From Alteromonas gilva (GTDB taxonomy: Bacteria; Pseudomonadota; Gammaproteobacteria; Enterobacterales; Alteromonadaceae), in contig NZ_JAQQXP010000003.1 of assembly GCF_028595265.1 (NCBI RefSeq), positions 372,001-436,000 of the forward strand: a DNA stretch of 64,000 bases, in the 5' to 3' direction. The notes under the pieces are model-generated. The model was given only the letters and a program-made list of their open reading frames with translations. It was not told where the DNA came from and ran no database searches. The position numbers and the translations under genes were made by a program. Position 1 is the stretch's first letter. Each line of letters starts with the position of its first letter. Shown in pieces: positions 26,953 through 36,064 of the stretch.

Positions 26953-27785
26953 CGATATTTACCCGCCGTTTGGCGTTTGTTATTTTTTCTATTGGTTTGT
27001 CAGTGCTGACAGGCTGCGCCAGCAACTCTGCCAAAGAGCAGGCCAGTGCCAACGACGCTGCTCAGCAAACCGGTTATTCGGATCCGCGCGATCCATTAGA
27101 GCCAGTCAACCGATTGGTATGGGATTTTAACTGGGAAGTACTGGATAAGTTATTACTCAGGCCGGTGACTAAAGCCTACGTTACTGTGGTGCCTGGCTTT
27201 GCCAGAACGGGGTTGTCTAATGCGGTAGAAAACTTAGCGGAGCCGAGCTATGTGGTCAATAACCTGTTGCAGGGTAAAATTGGCCCGTCGTTTGATAGCT
27301 TTACCCGCTTTGCAATTAATTCTACTGTTGGCGTGGTTGGGCTTTTTGATGTCGCCGGGGCTATGGGTTTGCAACGACAGGAAGAAGAGTTTGGCGAAGT
27401 GTTGGGTAAGTGGGGCGTAGGTACCGGCCCCTTTTTAATGCTGCCGGCCCGTGGTCCCAACGATCCGCGAACCTTTACCGGTGACGTTGTCGATAATCTG
27501 TATTTTCCGATGACATTGATGACAGGTAACCTGAACGTGCTGCGTTTTACGGTGGGTGCACTGGAAAGCCGGGCGCAGCTACTGGGTCAGGAAGGTCAGA
27601 TCGAAAATGCGGTAGATGACTATCAGCAGGTTAAAAATATTTACTTTCAAAACCTCGAGTTCAGGGTAACTGACGGTAAAAACCTTGATAGTCAGCCCGA
27701 TGAAAAAGAATCCGAAGACTTCGAAGAGTTTGATTCAATGTTTGATGATATTGATTTGGACGCTGAAACCAGCGACGGTAATTAA
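26949..27785 (+). CDS. mlaA: Outer membrane lipid asymmetry lipoprotein MlaA (VacJ)
   Basis: 278 residues from GTG 26949 (GTGA overlap with ccmI). Lipoprotein signal with lipobox LTGC, Cys23. The MlaA core DPLEPVNRLVWDFNWEVLDK, VENLAEPSYVVNNLLQGK, GVGTGPFLMLPARGPNDPR and GDVVDNLYFP is clear. Removes misplaced phospholipids from the outer leaflet of the outer membrane. The C-terminal tail after 245 is very acidic. It appears to share the ccm transcript, although its function is unrelated. Confidence 0.95.
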   Translation: MTIFTRRLAFVIFSIGLSVLTGCASNSAKEQASANDAAQQTGYSDPRDPLEPVNRLVWDFNWEVLDKLLLRPVTKAYVTVVPGFARTGLSNAVENLAEPSYVVNNLLQGKIGPSFDSFTRFAINSTVGVVGLFDVAGAMGLQRQEEEFGEVLGKWGVGTGPFLMLPARGPNDPRTFTGDVVDNLYFPMTLMTGNLNVLRFTVGALESRAQLLGQEGQIENAVDDYQQVKNIYFQNLEFRVTDGKNLDSQPDEKESEDFEEFDSMFDDIDLDAETSDGN

Positions 27786-27799
27786 ACCGTCCATGAAGC

Positions 27800-27833
27800 A
27801 AAAAAGGTCAGGCAATCATCCCTGACCTTTTTT
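27800..27833. terminator. Bidirectional terminator between mlaA and galE
   Basis: AAAAAAGGTCAGG and CCTGACCTTTTTT form a 13-bp perfect stem with an 8-base loop. A- and T-tracts on opposite sides let it end both the ccm-mlaA (+) and galE (-) transcripts. Confidence 0.92.
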
Positions 27834-27838
27834 GTTGG

Positions 27839-28858
27839 CTAAGAGGTGTAGCCCTGGGGATTGTTCGATTGCCAGTGCCAGGCGTCGCGGCACATATCTT
27901 CTAAGCTTTTCTGGGCATTCCAGTTAAGCTCGGTGGCCGCCTTGGTAGGGTCGGCATAGCATGCCGCGATATCGCCAGAGCGGCGTGGCGCAATTTTGTA
28001 GCTAATGGGTTTGCCGCAGGCTTTTTCAAAGGCGTTAATCATTTCAAGCACCGAATAGCCCTGACCAGTCCCCAGGTTATAAACATCCAGCCCCATGCTC
28101 AGCGACAAGCGCTCAATGGCTTTTATATGACCATCGGCAAGATCTTCGACATGAATATAATCGCGCACGCCGGTTCCGTCAGCGGTGTCATAATCATCAC
28201 CAAATACTGCCAGTTGTTCGAGTTTGCCGGAAGCAACCTGAGAGATATATGGCATTAGGTTATTGGGAATACCGTTGGGATCTTCACCTATTTGCCCTGA
28301 CGGATGAGCGCCGACGGGGTTAAAGTATCGAAGTATTACGATGTTCCAGTTTTCATCAGAGCTGTGCAGATCTGTCAGTACGTTTTCGACCATCAATTTA
28401 GACATGCCGTAAGGATTAGTGGGATGGCCGGTAGACATATTTTCGCGCAGCGGCAAGGATACCGGATCACCATAGACAGTGGCCGAAGAGCTGAAAACGA
28501 TATTTTTAACCCCATGCTGCGCCATTACCTGACACAGGTTTATTGACCCATACACGTTGTTCTCATAATAATTCAACGGTTTTTGTACTGATTCTCCAAC
28601 CGCTTTCAGACCAGCGAAATGAATAACCGCATCGATAGAATGCTGTGCAAATACACTATTGAGTTGCGTGTCATTACGAATGTCACCTTCTACAAAAGTG
28701 ACTGACTTGCCGGTGAGGGCCGATACTCTGCGTAATGACTCTTCCGATGCATTACAGAGATTGTCAAACACGATGACCTGATAGTTGGCCTCGAGCAGTT
28801 GTAAGACAGTGTGACTGCCAATGTAGCCGGCACCACCGGTGACTAAAATTGTTTTCAT
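27839..28858 (-). CDS. galE: UDP-glucose 4-epimerase
   Basis: 339 residues. Interconverts UDP-glucose and UDP-galactose. Rossmann motif TGGAGYIGSHT (about 7-17), VFSSSATVYGDPVSLP, active-site Tyr/Lys in PYGMSKLMVE, and RYFNPVGAHPSGQIGEDPNG. Its ATG overlaps the stop of the upstream membrane-protein gene. Together with ugd and galU further on it supplies nucleotide sugars for the surface polysaccharide locus. Confidence 0.96.
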   Translation of the reverse strand: MKTILVTGGAGYIGSHTVLQLLEANYQVIVFDNLCNASEESLRRVSALTGKSVTFVEGDIRNDTQLNSVFAQHSIDAVIHFAGLKAVGESVQKPLNYYENNVYGSINLCQVMAQHGVKNIVFSSSATVYGDPVSLPLRENMSTGHPTNPYGMSKLMVENVLTDLHSSDENWNIVILRYFNPVGAHPSGQIGEDPNGIPNNLMPYISQVASGKLEQLAVFGDDYDTADGTGVRDYIHVEDLADGHIKAIERLSLSMGLDVYNLGTGQGYSVLEMINAFEKACGKPISYKIAPRRSGDIAACYADPTKAATELNWNAQKSLEDMCRDAWHWQSNNPQGYTS

Positions 28859-29157
28859 TCATGTTCCTTGTCATCTTTAGGGGCTAAATATTTTGCACTG
28901 AGTGAATATTGTACCGGCTTGACGAGCAGTGGGTACAGCAGAAATACCAGCAATGCCCACAGCAACGCGGTCCAGTCATTGGCCGTGCGAAGCAGTAACG
29001 CGAATGCCGGTACAATAACAACAAGTTTAAGAATATTCAGTAAGGTTTTTTCTGGCACGGAGAGCTTTTTGGCAGCACGCTCAAGGCGCTGCATTCTCTG
29101 CGCGAGGGGTAACCCTTCAAGCTCAGGGATGTTGCGAGTCGAAAAATAGAATTTCAT
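28855..29157 (-). CDS. Small membrane protein of unknown function
   Basis: 100 residues. A basic N-terminal region (MKFYFSTRNIPELEGLP, then QRMQRLERAAKKL) is followed by two predicted membrane helices (about 41-58 and 64-82) and a charged tail KYLAPKDDKEHE. I do not recognise a named family. It overlaps galE by four bases, so the pair forms an operon, downstream of the transporter terminator at 29168-29203. Confidence 0.7.
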   Translation of the reverse strand: MKFYFSTRNIPELEGLPLAQRMQRLERAAKKLSVPEKTLLNILKLVVIVPAFALLLRTANDWTALLWALLVFLLYPLLVKPVQYSLSAKYLAPKDDKEHE

Positions 29158-29167
29158 AAAGTGCTCT

Positions 29168-29203
29168 TAAAAAAAACCGCCGGCAAATGACTTTACGGCG
29201 GTT
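29168..29203 (-). terminator. Terminator of the POT transporter gene
   Basis: On the minus strand AACCGCCG pairs with CGGCGGTT around a 13-base loop, followed by a run of T; 48 bases after the transporter stop. Confidence 0.8.
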
Positions 29204-29250
29204 ATTGTATGGCAATCTACCAGTGCTTAAAACACACTAATACTGACTCT

Positions 29251-30777
29251 CTATGCCTTATCCTCAATACCTGCTTTTTCCCAGAATCGGGATTTCACAC
29301 TTAACAGACCAATTACAATGGCAATCGCGATGCAAAATAGCGCGATTTGAAGGTAAAGGTTAGGCATTTCCTGCAAGTTTTCAGGGTCAAAGTTGCCGGA
29401 AAGCAGACCTGAAATGACGTTACCAATAGAGTAGGTCAGTACAAATACGCCCATCATCTGGCCGGCAAAACGCTTCGGCGATAGTTTACTTACTGCACTG
29501 AGTGCCACAGGGCTGAGGCAAAGTTCACCCACAGTGTGAAGGAAGTACGTTGTTACCAGCCACATCGGTGCAACCTTAAGGCCTTGTGCAGCGTATTGAG
29601 AGGCCAGGAACATCACCAGGAAGCCTGATGCCATAATAACAATACCAATGGCACACTTGATGGTATAGGACGGATCAATCATACGTTTGGCAAGGTTGAT
29701 CCAGAGTGCAGCAAAAAACGGAGAAAGAATAATAATAAACAGTGAGTTAGACAGTTGAAACCACACTGTCGGTATTGCATCCATACCAAACCATGATGTC
29801 AGCAGCGAACCACTTTCCAGCACACGGTCGGTATAATTCTGTGCAAAGAGATTGAGTGATGAGCCTGCTTGCTCAAAACCAGACCAGAAGCATGCAGAAG
29901 CTACACAAACTAAAAACAGTGCCCACATACGCTGCTTTTCATTGTCGCTCAATTCACCTTTAAAGTAGATAAGGCCGAAATAGACAAAGAAAATAATGGT
30001 GAAGATAATTGCCACTTTTTGTGCAAGGGCCACAGGCTCGATAACGATAGTGCCCATGTGAGCCAAAATGGTAACCATGATTGCCGCTGCGACAACAGCC
30101 AATACGCCTGTCCAGGCGCGCTGTTTGGCAGCGCCCACATAGGGGTTTGCTGGCGCAACGGACTCTTCAGATAGCGAGTGGTTGCTAAAGTAATATTGAA
30201 TAAGGCCAAGCGCCATACCCACAGCCGCGGCGCCAAATGCATAATGCCAGCCCCAGCTTTCCTGTAGGTAACCTGTTACCAGGTAAGCAATCAAAGAGCC
30301 GATGTTAATGCCCATATAATACAGCGCATAGCCACTGTCTCGTCGGCTGTCACGGTCACTGTACTGCTGGCCGACCATTGCGGAAATATTTGGTTTAAGT
30401 AGTCCGGTACCCGTTGCCACAAGAATCAAACCCACAAAGAATAAACTTTGCAAATCGATAGCAAGCACTACGTGCCCGGCAAAGATGATGATACCGCCGT
30501 ACCAGACGGCTTTTTTACCACCAATCAGGCGATCAGCCAGCCACCCTCCGGGCAGGCCAAGGAAATACACCGCGCCGGTGTATAGGCCGTAAATTGCCCC
30601 TGCCGTGGCTACTGTCAGGCCAAGGCCTTGAGTCTGCAGGCTGGCTGTCATAAAAAGTACTAGCAGGGCACGCATGCCGTAATAACTCATGCGCTCCCAC
30701 ATTTCGGTAAAAAACAAGGTCTGTAGACCCTTTGGATGGCCAAAGAAGCTGGTGTCGTTAGATATTTTTGTTGTCAC
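29251..30777 (-). CDS. Proton-dependent oligopeptide transporter (POT/PTR family)
   Basis: 508 residues, about 12-14 membrane helices. The N-terminal block FFTEMWERMSYYGMRALLVL is the PTR2 signature with the ExxER-type proton-coupling motif. Further blocks are GGWLADRLIGGKKAVWYGG and YALYYMGINIGSLIAYLVTG. Imports di- and tripeptides with protons; closest in type to DtpA/DtpB, but the exact member cannot be told by eye. The start is GTG 30777; the ribosome site is weak. Single gene ending in its own terminator. Confidence 0.9.
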   Translation of the reverse strand: MTTKISNDTSFFGHPKGLQTLFFTEMWERMSYYGMRALLVLFMTASLQTQGLGLTVATAGAIYGLYTGAVYFLGLPGGWLADRLIGGKKAVWYGGIIIFAGHVVLAIDLQSLFFVGLILVATGTGLLKPNISAMVGQQYSDRDSRRDSGYALYYMGINIGSLIAYLVTGYLQESWGWHYAFGAAAVGMALGLIQYYFSNHSLSEESVAPANPYVGAAKQRAWTGVLAVVAAAIMVTILAHMGTIVIEPVALAQKVAIIFTIIFFVYFGLIYFKGELSDNEKQRMWALFLVCVASACFWSGFEQAGSSLNLFAQNYTDRVLESGSLLTSWFGMDAIPTVWFQLSNSLFIIILSPFFAALWINLAKRMIDPSYTIKCAIGIVIMASGFLVMFLASQYAAQGLKVAPMWLVTTYFLHTVGELCLSPVALSAVSKLSPKRFAGQMMGVFVLTYSIGNVISGLLSGNFDPENLQEMPNLYLQIALFCIAIAIVIGLLSVKSRFWEKAGIEDKA

Positions 30778-30931
30778 AACAGAGTTCCATATAGTTTTTA
30801 TTTGAATGTTTTATGTCGATGCTGGGTTTACCGGTTGCGATAAATACATCGAATGCTTTGTTTATACTAGAGGATGATACCAGACACAAGCCACCTGTGA
30901 TGATGGCCGTGTATGACATCCCGGGTCAGTA

Positions 30932-32062
30932 TCAAAGCTCTTTTATGGTTGCCACGACGATACGTCCTGCTATAAGCACCATCGTTAATAAGACGCCCAA
31001 TAAAACAAGGTTATAGAGTGTTTTAGGATATTTTGCGTCATCAGGTAGCCGCGGAGACTCAATAGTCACCAAATGCAGAATTTGTTGATAGGTTTCCACC
31101 CGGGCGTTTTCGAGTGTCATTAATGAGGCAGAATAAGCCTGCAGCGATAGCTCCATCTGAACCTTAAGGTTAGAATATTGCGCCATCAACTGGTTGATTG
31201 AGCGATTGTTACCATCGGCATGGACGTCATTGATTTTATTTTTCTGGCTGGCTATTTGTTCCTTGATAGCGCGTATTTGGCGTTTTAGCGATATCACCTG
31301 TGAGGCGGACTCGGACATGATACTTGACATGGTATTGAGCTCAGCTTCTTTTTGCGCGAGGGTCGCTTCTAAAGAAAACGCAATTTGCTGAAACGCGGCG
31401 CCTTCTGCATTTGGGTCGAGTACATTGTATTTTGACTGAAAATCTAACAGAGCAAGCTTACTGTCCTGAAGCTTTTGCTGAACAATATCGTGTTCTCTTT
31501 GCGCAAACGATAAACGCGATTTTGCCAAATCATTACTGATCTCATTGATAAACCATTCCGCGCGGTTAACAATGGTCTGGTTAATGAGTTGCGCATAGCT
31601 TGCTTCAAAGGCCCGTGCAGACAACTCTATAATGCCTGACGCCGAATCAATAACGACCTGGGTATTATCCTGATAGAATTCAAGGAAGTCCTCGTCGCTA
31701 TGATTTTCCGGTAAGCGGCTAAATACATCACCCACATCTGACATGTAGTGTTCCCGAAGGGCGATGGTCTGGTCCAGGTAATGCAGCATATCCGCTGAAC
31801 GGATAAACGATACCACTAACTGGCTGTCATTTGATGAGGAAACTCCGGTGACACCTGACATAAGCATTGATGAGGGGTCAAAATTATTGGCGCTATCAGA
31901 CGACTTAACCACCAACTGACTGACACTCTCGTATTTTGGGGCCGCCAAAAGCATTAAGTACATTGCATAAAGCAACCATGGAATAACGATAAGAAGCGCC
32001 GGCCGTCTGGCCACCTGGCTGGAAACTTTGTTTATTACATTATTATTCATTAAGTTCTTCAT
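30932..32062 (-). CDS. kpsE: Capsule polysaccharide export inner-membrane protein, KpsE/CtrB type
   Basis: 376 residues. Polysaccharide co-polymerase topology: membrane helix near 24-43, a long periplasmic region with coiled-coil character (about 195-300), and a second helix near 350-370. N-terminal blocks PKYESVSQLVVKSSDSANNF and LVVSFIRSADMLHYLDQTIA are typical of KpsE/BexC/CtrB. It links the inner-membrane ABC exporter to the outer-membrane KpsD channel. Last gene of the export operon; it overlaps kpsT by four bases. The 154 bases between it and the POT gene hold no gene I can support. Confidence 0.9.
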   Translation of the reverse strand: MKNLMNNNVINKVSSQVARRPALLIVIPWLLYAMYLMLLAAPKYESVSQLVVKSSDSANNFDPSSMLMSGVTGVSSSNDSQLVVSFIRSADMLHYLDQTIALREHYMSDVGDVFSRLPENHSDEDFLEFYQDNTQVVIDSASGIIELSARAFEASYAQLINQTIVNRAEWFINEISNDLAKSRLSFAQREHDIVQQKLQDSKLALLDFQSKYNVLDPNAEGAAFQQIAFSLEATLAQKEAELNTMSSIMSESASQVISLKRQIRAIKEQIASQKNKINDVHADGNNRSINQLMAQYSNLKVQMELSLQAYSASLMTLENARVETYQQILHLVTIESPRLPDDAKYPKTLYNLVLLGVLLTMVLIAGRIVVATIKEL

Positions 32063-32709
32063 TCCATATAAACGCTGATAGCTTCTTCAAGATCACTGTA
32101 AAATTGTAACTGACCGTCTTTGAGTAATATCGCCGAGGTACAAAACTCTCTGATTTGGTCCATTTCGTGACTGACCATGATCAAACCTGCTTGTTTGGCT
32201 TTTACTTCCAGGGTCTCACGTGCTTTGCGACGAAACTTAGGATCGCCCACCGACGTTGCCTCGTCTATCAGGTAGATATCAAAGTTAATGTTTACGCAGC
32301 AGGCAAAGACTAACCTGGCCCGCATACCCGAGGAATAAGTTCTCACCGGTAAATCGAAGCGTTCACCAATCTCAGCAAAATCTTGTACCGCTTCTTCGTA
32401 TGAATTTAAATTTGCGACATTATTAATGCGTCCAATAAAGCGCGTGTTTTCTCTGCCTGTCATGAGCGGATGAATACCAGTGGCGAGGGCGACTGGCCAG
32501 GACATCGACTTATTGGTATAGACATAACCTTTGTCGGGATATTCACTTTTAGCCAGCATTCTAAACAGGGTTGATTTACCAGAACCATTTTTGCCTAAAA
32601 TGGCGACATTGTCTTCAGTTGGGAAATCAAAGTTTATGTTTTTAAATATAAACTGTCTGCCTATTTTACTAGGGTATGACTTGGTCAGATTGATTAGCCG
32701 TATGGTCAT
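32059..32709 (-). CDS. kpsT: Capsule polysaccharide ABC exporter ATP-binding protein
   Basis: 216 residues, the KpsT/CtrD size. Walker A LGKNGSGKST (about 36-45), signature YSSGMRARLVFA, Walker B YLIDEATSVGDPKFR, H-loop VSHEMDQI. The block SWPVALATGIHPLMTGREN is characteristic of the KpsT subfamily. Overlaps kpsM and kpsE by four bases each. Confidence 0.94.
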   Translation of the reverse strand: MTIRLINLTKSYPSKIGRQFIFKNINFDFPTEDNVAILGKNGSGKSTLFRMLAKSEYPDKGYVYTNKSMSWPVALATGIHPLMTGRENTRFIGRINNVANLNSYEEAVQDFAEIGERFDLPVRTYSSGMRARLVFACCVNINFDIYLIDEATSVGDPKFRRKARETLEVKAKQAGLIMVSHEMDQIREFCTSAILLKDGQLQFYSDLEEAISVYME

Positions 32710-33500
32710 CGTGAAAGCAAGCCTTTCCAGGTAATGTGGTATAGCGATACAGCAAAGAACGTCACAACCAGTGTAAATTCTAATGGATAAGCAAAGGATA
32801 TGCCTTCATCGCCATAAGACTCATAGCACGCATACCTCGCTAGCTCAATGATATGCACCAGCGGGTTCCACGTAAACCAGTGCCAGTATTCTTTCGGGAT
32901 ATCCTGCAGACTAAAAAACACGCAGGAAATAAAAAATAATGGGCGGGTAAATATATTGATGACCTTTTTGACTTCCGGGTGATAGGTCATGGCGATGCCA
33001 AATAAACAGCTCATGCTAAACGTCATTAGCCACAGCAAATGAAAAAGCGTTAGTAACAACAGCGCGTCATGCACTTCAAAGGTTAAATCGAGCAGGTACA
33101 GCGCAACTATCGACAGCACTACAACAATGGCTTTGATTGCATATTCAATAAAGACACTAACCAGTAGGCCAGCGATAGGCTGCACCTGACGAAATGCATA
33201 CAGGGGTTTATTCTTGGTAAACGCGTTCGCCACTTTATTTAACGGCGTAATAAATGACTGAATGGTTATCATGCCTACCATCATAAAAATCATGATGGGC
33301 ACACCGTGGACATCGCTGCTACTGATTACACTTCGAATGTAGGCCAGGCCAAAAACCAATAGAAAGGGTTCAACAAACGCCCACGCCAAGCCTAACTTGT
33401 CATTAAACTGAGATTGGAGTTCCCGCAGAAAGAGGGCAAAACAAACGGTTCGCCACACTTTCAGCTGCTCTGTGAATGAAATTTTGAGCGGCGCAGACAT
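32706..33500 (-). CDS. kpsM: Capsule polysaccharide ABC exporter permease
   Basis: 264 residues with about six helices, ABC-2 type permease. The cytoplasmic start VWRTVCFALFLRELQSQFND and segments WAFVEPFLLVFGLAYI and FTRPLFFISCVFFSLQDIPK match KpsM/CtrC. Forms the export channel with KpsT. It begins five bases after the kpsD stop. Confidence 0.92.
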   Translation of the reverse strand: MSAPLKISFTEQLKVWRTVCFALFLRELQSQFNDKLGLAWAFVEPFLLVFGLAYIRSVISSSDVHGVPIMIFMMVGMITIQSFITPLNKVANAFTKNKPLYAFRQVQPIAGLLVSVFIEYAIKAIVVVLSIVALYLLDLTFEVHDALLLLTLFHLLWLMTFSMSCLFGIAMTYHPEVKKVINIFTRPLFFISCVFFSLQDIPKEYWHWFTWNPLVHIIELARYACYESYGDEGISFAYPLEFTLVVTFFAVSLYHITWKGLLSR

Positions 33501-33505
33501 TATCT

Positions 33506-35308
33506 TTAGTTTATCGCTACGTTAGCAGCAACCGCAATCTGATAGATGATTTGCGTGATGTCTTTTACAGCCTGCAGGGTTTTCGCATCAATTTGAGGTA
33601 ACACAATGACCTGGTCGCCGGCTGCGATATCCGAGTCGTCAGAGGCATCATAAAAGTCGACCATGCCATTTGCGCGGATTACCAATATCCGCTCATCGTT
33701 GGCGCGTTCACTAAAGCCTCCAGCCCAGGCCACATAATCCGTGATTTTTGCATCAGGATTGAACACCACTGACTGGGGCATTAACACTTCACCACCTACA
33801 TGCACCAGATCGGTTTTGGCCGGAATAACAATAGTATCGTTCTCTTCAAGCAGAATATTTGCCACACTGCTTTTGTCGGCAATAATGACCTTGCCTAAGG
33901 GTTTAATCTGACGGGCCCGCGCCACAAAGTCAGACACCAACTGCGCTTCCTGTACCCGTATTGAGCCTTCACCTGTAGAACGCACCGGCGCCGTGTAAAC
34001 GCTTCGCTCTAACCTGTCGAGTGCCTGGTCGATAATCATCTGTTGCTGTTCTGCGACACTTTCACGTAAAATATACACGCTTTTAAAATTGGCCAGGGCC
34101 GGATCGACCTCGATATTACTGAGTACCTGGTGCAGCCGTGCGCCTTTGCTCACCATGACTCTGGAGGCACCGCGAAAACTGCCGGTAATATTGATTGGGT
34201 ACACCTGCTGCTCATGGTCATTTTTAAATTCCACATGATCGCCGGATTTCAGGACAAAATTGCCAAAATTATTCAGTGAAGTGTAACGGGCAAAGTGGGC
34301 GCCGTCGCGCAGCCCACTAATGGAAACGTGACTTATAAAATCACCGGGGCGCGCATAATCTACCAATGCATTACCGCTTAAATCCTCAGGCATGAGCTCA
34401 AACGTAAAACTATTACGGGCGCCTTCGCTTACTGTGATCGTGGGACCAATCGGATGGATCAAAAGCACATCTCTGTCCTGGAATGACACCGTCGGAATTT
34501 CGCCATTGGTTATAAAATCGTATAAATCAAACGATTCGATTACCTTGCCATTGCGTATTAAGTCAATCTGGCGAAAACTGCCGCGCAGAAAATCTATGCC
34601 TCCAGCGCGTTTAAGAAAATACAGCGGGCTGTCGGTCGCTTGCCCTGCATATTGTCCCGGTCTTAGCACCGGCCCGGAAACATAGACCGATACTGGCGTG
34701 GCGGTTAACAGGTTAACGTAAACATTGACGTCGTTGGTATACACCTGCTTAATTGTTTGGGTAACCACCTGGTTAACATTGCTTGCTGGAACATTGAGTA
34801 GGTTTATCGGCCCGAGCTTGGGGATAAATATATTGCCCTGGCTGTCCACAGTGGCCACATCAGAATAGTCAACGGCTCCCCACATCCATATTGAGATCTG
34901 ATCGCCCGGTGCCACCAGGTAGTTTTCGTTGATTGCATTGGCGCGTTCTGATTCAAAGCCGCCAACGAACAAGTTTGCTGCAAACGGCGGGTTGTCCATT
35001 GTTTCCTGTAACGGGAATACCATTTCCATGGTTGGCTCTCCGGGCAACACCAAGCCGTTTCTGGGCTTGTTAGTGTATTGTCCGTTGGATGGCCGGGTGC
35101 CGGTTTGACTAGTCCCTGATAAACCCGGTATAGGAGACAGCTGCATGGGTTGATTACCGGTCATGCCCTGCGCATTTGCAGCATTATTATTTGCTCCCCG
35201 CTGCTGCAGCTGTTGTTGGGCTTGTTGAATTTGCTCAGCGGTTTGGGCAGAGGCAATTGTGATCATGGCGAACTGTAAAACGACGGCAAACCATAAAAAA
35301 ATGCGCAT
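33506..35308 (-). CDS. kpsD: Polysaccharide export outer-membrane protein, KpsD type
   Basis: 600 residues. Sec signal peptide (about 1-21, cut after ASA). A Gln/Asn-rich low-complexity stretch follows (about 24-55). The polysaccharide export domain begins near 127 (YLVAPGDQISIWMWGAVDYS) and SLBB-type beta-grasp repeats follow (PVSVYVSGPVLRPGQYAGQA and later VHVGGEVLMPQSVVF with DYVAWAGGFSERAND). No lipobox Cys is seen, unlike Wza, and the length is close to KpsD (about 558) rather than CtrA. It carries the polymer through the periplasm and outer membrane. Confidence 0.88.
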   Translation of the reverse strand: MRIFLWFAVVLQFAMITIASAQTAEQIQQAQQQLQQRGANNNAANAQGMTGNQPMQLSPIPGLSGTSQTGTRPSNGQYTNKPRNGLVLPGEPTMEMVFPLQETMDNPPFAANLFVGGFESERANAINENYLVAPGDQISIWMWGAVDYSDVATVDSQGNIFIPKLGPINLLNVPASNVNQVVTQTIKQVYTNDVNVYVNLLTATPVSVYVSGPVLRPGQYAGQATDSPLYFLKRAGGIDFLRGSFRQIDLIRNGKVIESFDLYDFITNGEIPTVSFQDRDVLLIHPIGPTITVSEGARNSFTFELMPEDLSGNALVDYARPGDFISHVSISGLRDGAHFARYTSLNNFGNFVLKSGDHVEFKNDHEQQVYPINITGSFRGASRVMVSKGARLHQVLSNIEVDPALANFKSVYILRESVAEQQQMIIDQALDRLERSVYTAPVRSTGEGSIRVQEAQLVSDFVARARQIKPLGKVIIADKSSVANILLEENDTIVIPAKTDLVHVGGEVLMPQSVVFNPDAKITDYVAWAGGFSERANDERILVIRANGMVDFYDASDDSDIAAGDQVIVLPQIDAKTLQAVKDITQIIYQIAVAANVAIN

Positions 35309-35330
35309 ATTATTCTTTAGCCTTTATTTA

Positions 35331-35720
35331 TTATTGAACGCGGGAGGATACTAAAGCAGGGTAGAGCAGCCAGTACGAGTCGTAATGGCATACAGGACGG
35401 ACCTCCTGAGCGCCAGACAGGTTGGACCTGGCTAAGCGGTGACATTTGGCACCCATTGCTGACATATAACTAGCCGACACCTGATACTCTTTTCCATCAA
35501 TAACTAACGGCTTATTGCTGACTACATTGAGTTCCGGTATGGCCATTGCATAGTTTGAATTGGCGGATGCCGTTTTTTGCTCGTTAAATTGTCCGGTAAC
35601 ACTGGTATAGCTCTGATTAACTAGCGGCAGATTAGACTTGACGTTTTGCGGTTGTGACACGCACCCAAGCAAACTCAACACAGTAGTTAACAATGCGAAG
35701 CTTGAAATTACTTTTCTCAT
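35331..35720 (-). CDS. Lipoprotein of unknown function, first gene of the capsule export operon
   Basis: 129 residues with a lipoprotein signal (lipobox LLGC, Cys20) and Val at +2, suggesting outer-membrane sorting. The mature part has two further Cys (in GAKCHRLAR and RPVCHYDSY, both followed by His or Tyr) that may form a disulfide. I do not recognise a named family. It lies 22 bases upstream of kpsD on the same strand with no terminator between, so it is very likely cotranscribed and may be an accessory to the KpsD channel. That role is inferred from position only. Confidence 0.7.
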   Translation of the reverse strand: MRKVISSFALLTTVLSLLGCVSQPQNVKSNLPLVNQSYTSVTGQFNEQKTASANSNYAMAIPELNVVSNKPLVIDGKEYQVSASYMSAMGAKCHRLARSNLSGAQEVRPVCHYDSYWLLYPALVSSRVQ

Positions 35721-35995
35721 TGTTCAACGAAATACGTCCATTTATGATGGCAATTAGCATAACATAACCGAAAAAAAAGGCATGCACAGATTTATCAGGC
35801 TAAGACTGAAAGGTTAAAAAGTGAAGTTTTAGCGTAAATAGTAGCCGAATGAATTTAATTTGATGGTTGGGGCTAGTCAGTAGTGCAGATGTTTATTATC
35901 ATTAGTAAGAATTTAGCTATCTCTCCACAAAACTTAGCATAGCTGTCATGATTAATCGTAACTATAAAAATAATATTAATGGAGTCAGTAATTTA
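35721..35995. promoter_or_regulatory. Divergent intergenic region of the polysaccharide locus
   Basis: AT-rich region between the minus-strand export operon and the plus-strand wecA-like operon. It must hold promoters for both directions, but several AT-rich -10-like sequences compete and I cannot assign one. I looked for the JUMPstart/ops element (GGCGGTAG core) used by capsule operons under RfaH and found no match. Confidence 0.4.
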
Positions 35996-36061
35996 ATGGA
36001 TGGTCCGTTTTACAGCGTAGGCACCAGTGCACCAGTAGGCGCCTTCTGTGGAGATAAATAA
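35996..36061 (+). CDS. Small ORF (21 codons) directly before the wecA-like gene
   Basis: ATG 35996 to TAA 36061 encodes 21 residues starting MDGPFYSVGT and ending in GAFCGDK: Gly/Pro/Ser-rich, one Cys, no membrane helix. GGAG lies 12 bases upstream of the ATG, a long spacing. The last codons (TGT GGA GAT AAA TAA) contain GGAG, which serves as the ribosome site for the gene starting three bases later, so translation of the two could be coupled. DNA in it carries a short direct repeat (CACCAGT twice, 36022-36034). It could be a leader peptide, a small protein or chance; no similarity is recognised. Confidence 0.4.
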   Translation: MDGPFYSVGTSAPVGAFCGDK

Positions 36062-36064
36062 GGC

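Noticed and set aside
36014..36045. JUMPstart/ops-like element before the wecA-like gene
   Set aside because: GTAGGCACCAGTGCACCAGTAGGC looks superficially similar in parts, but the GGCGGTAG core is absent and the bases are accounted for by the small ORF.
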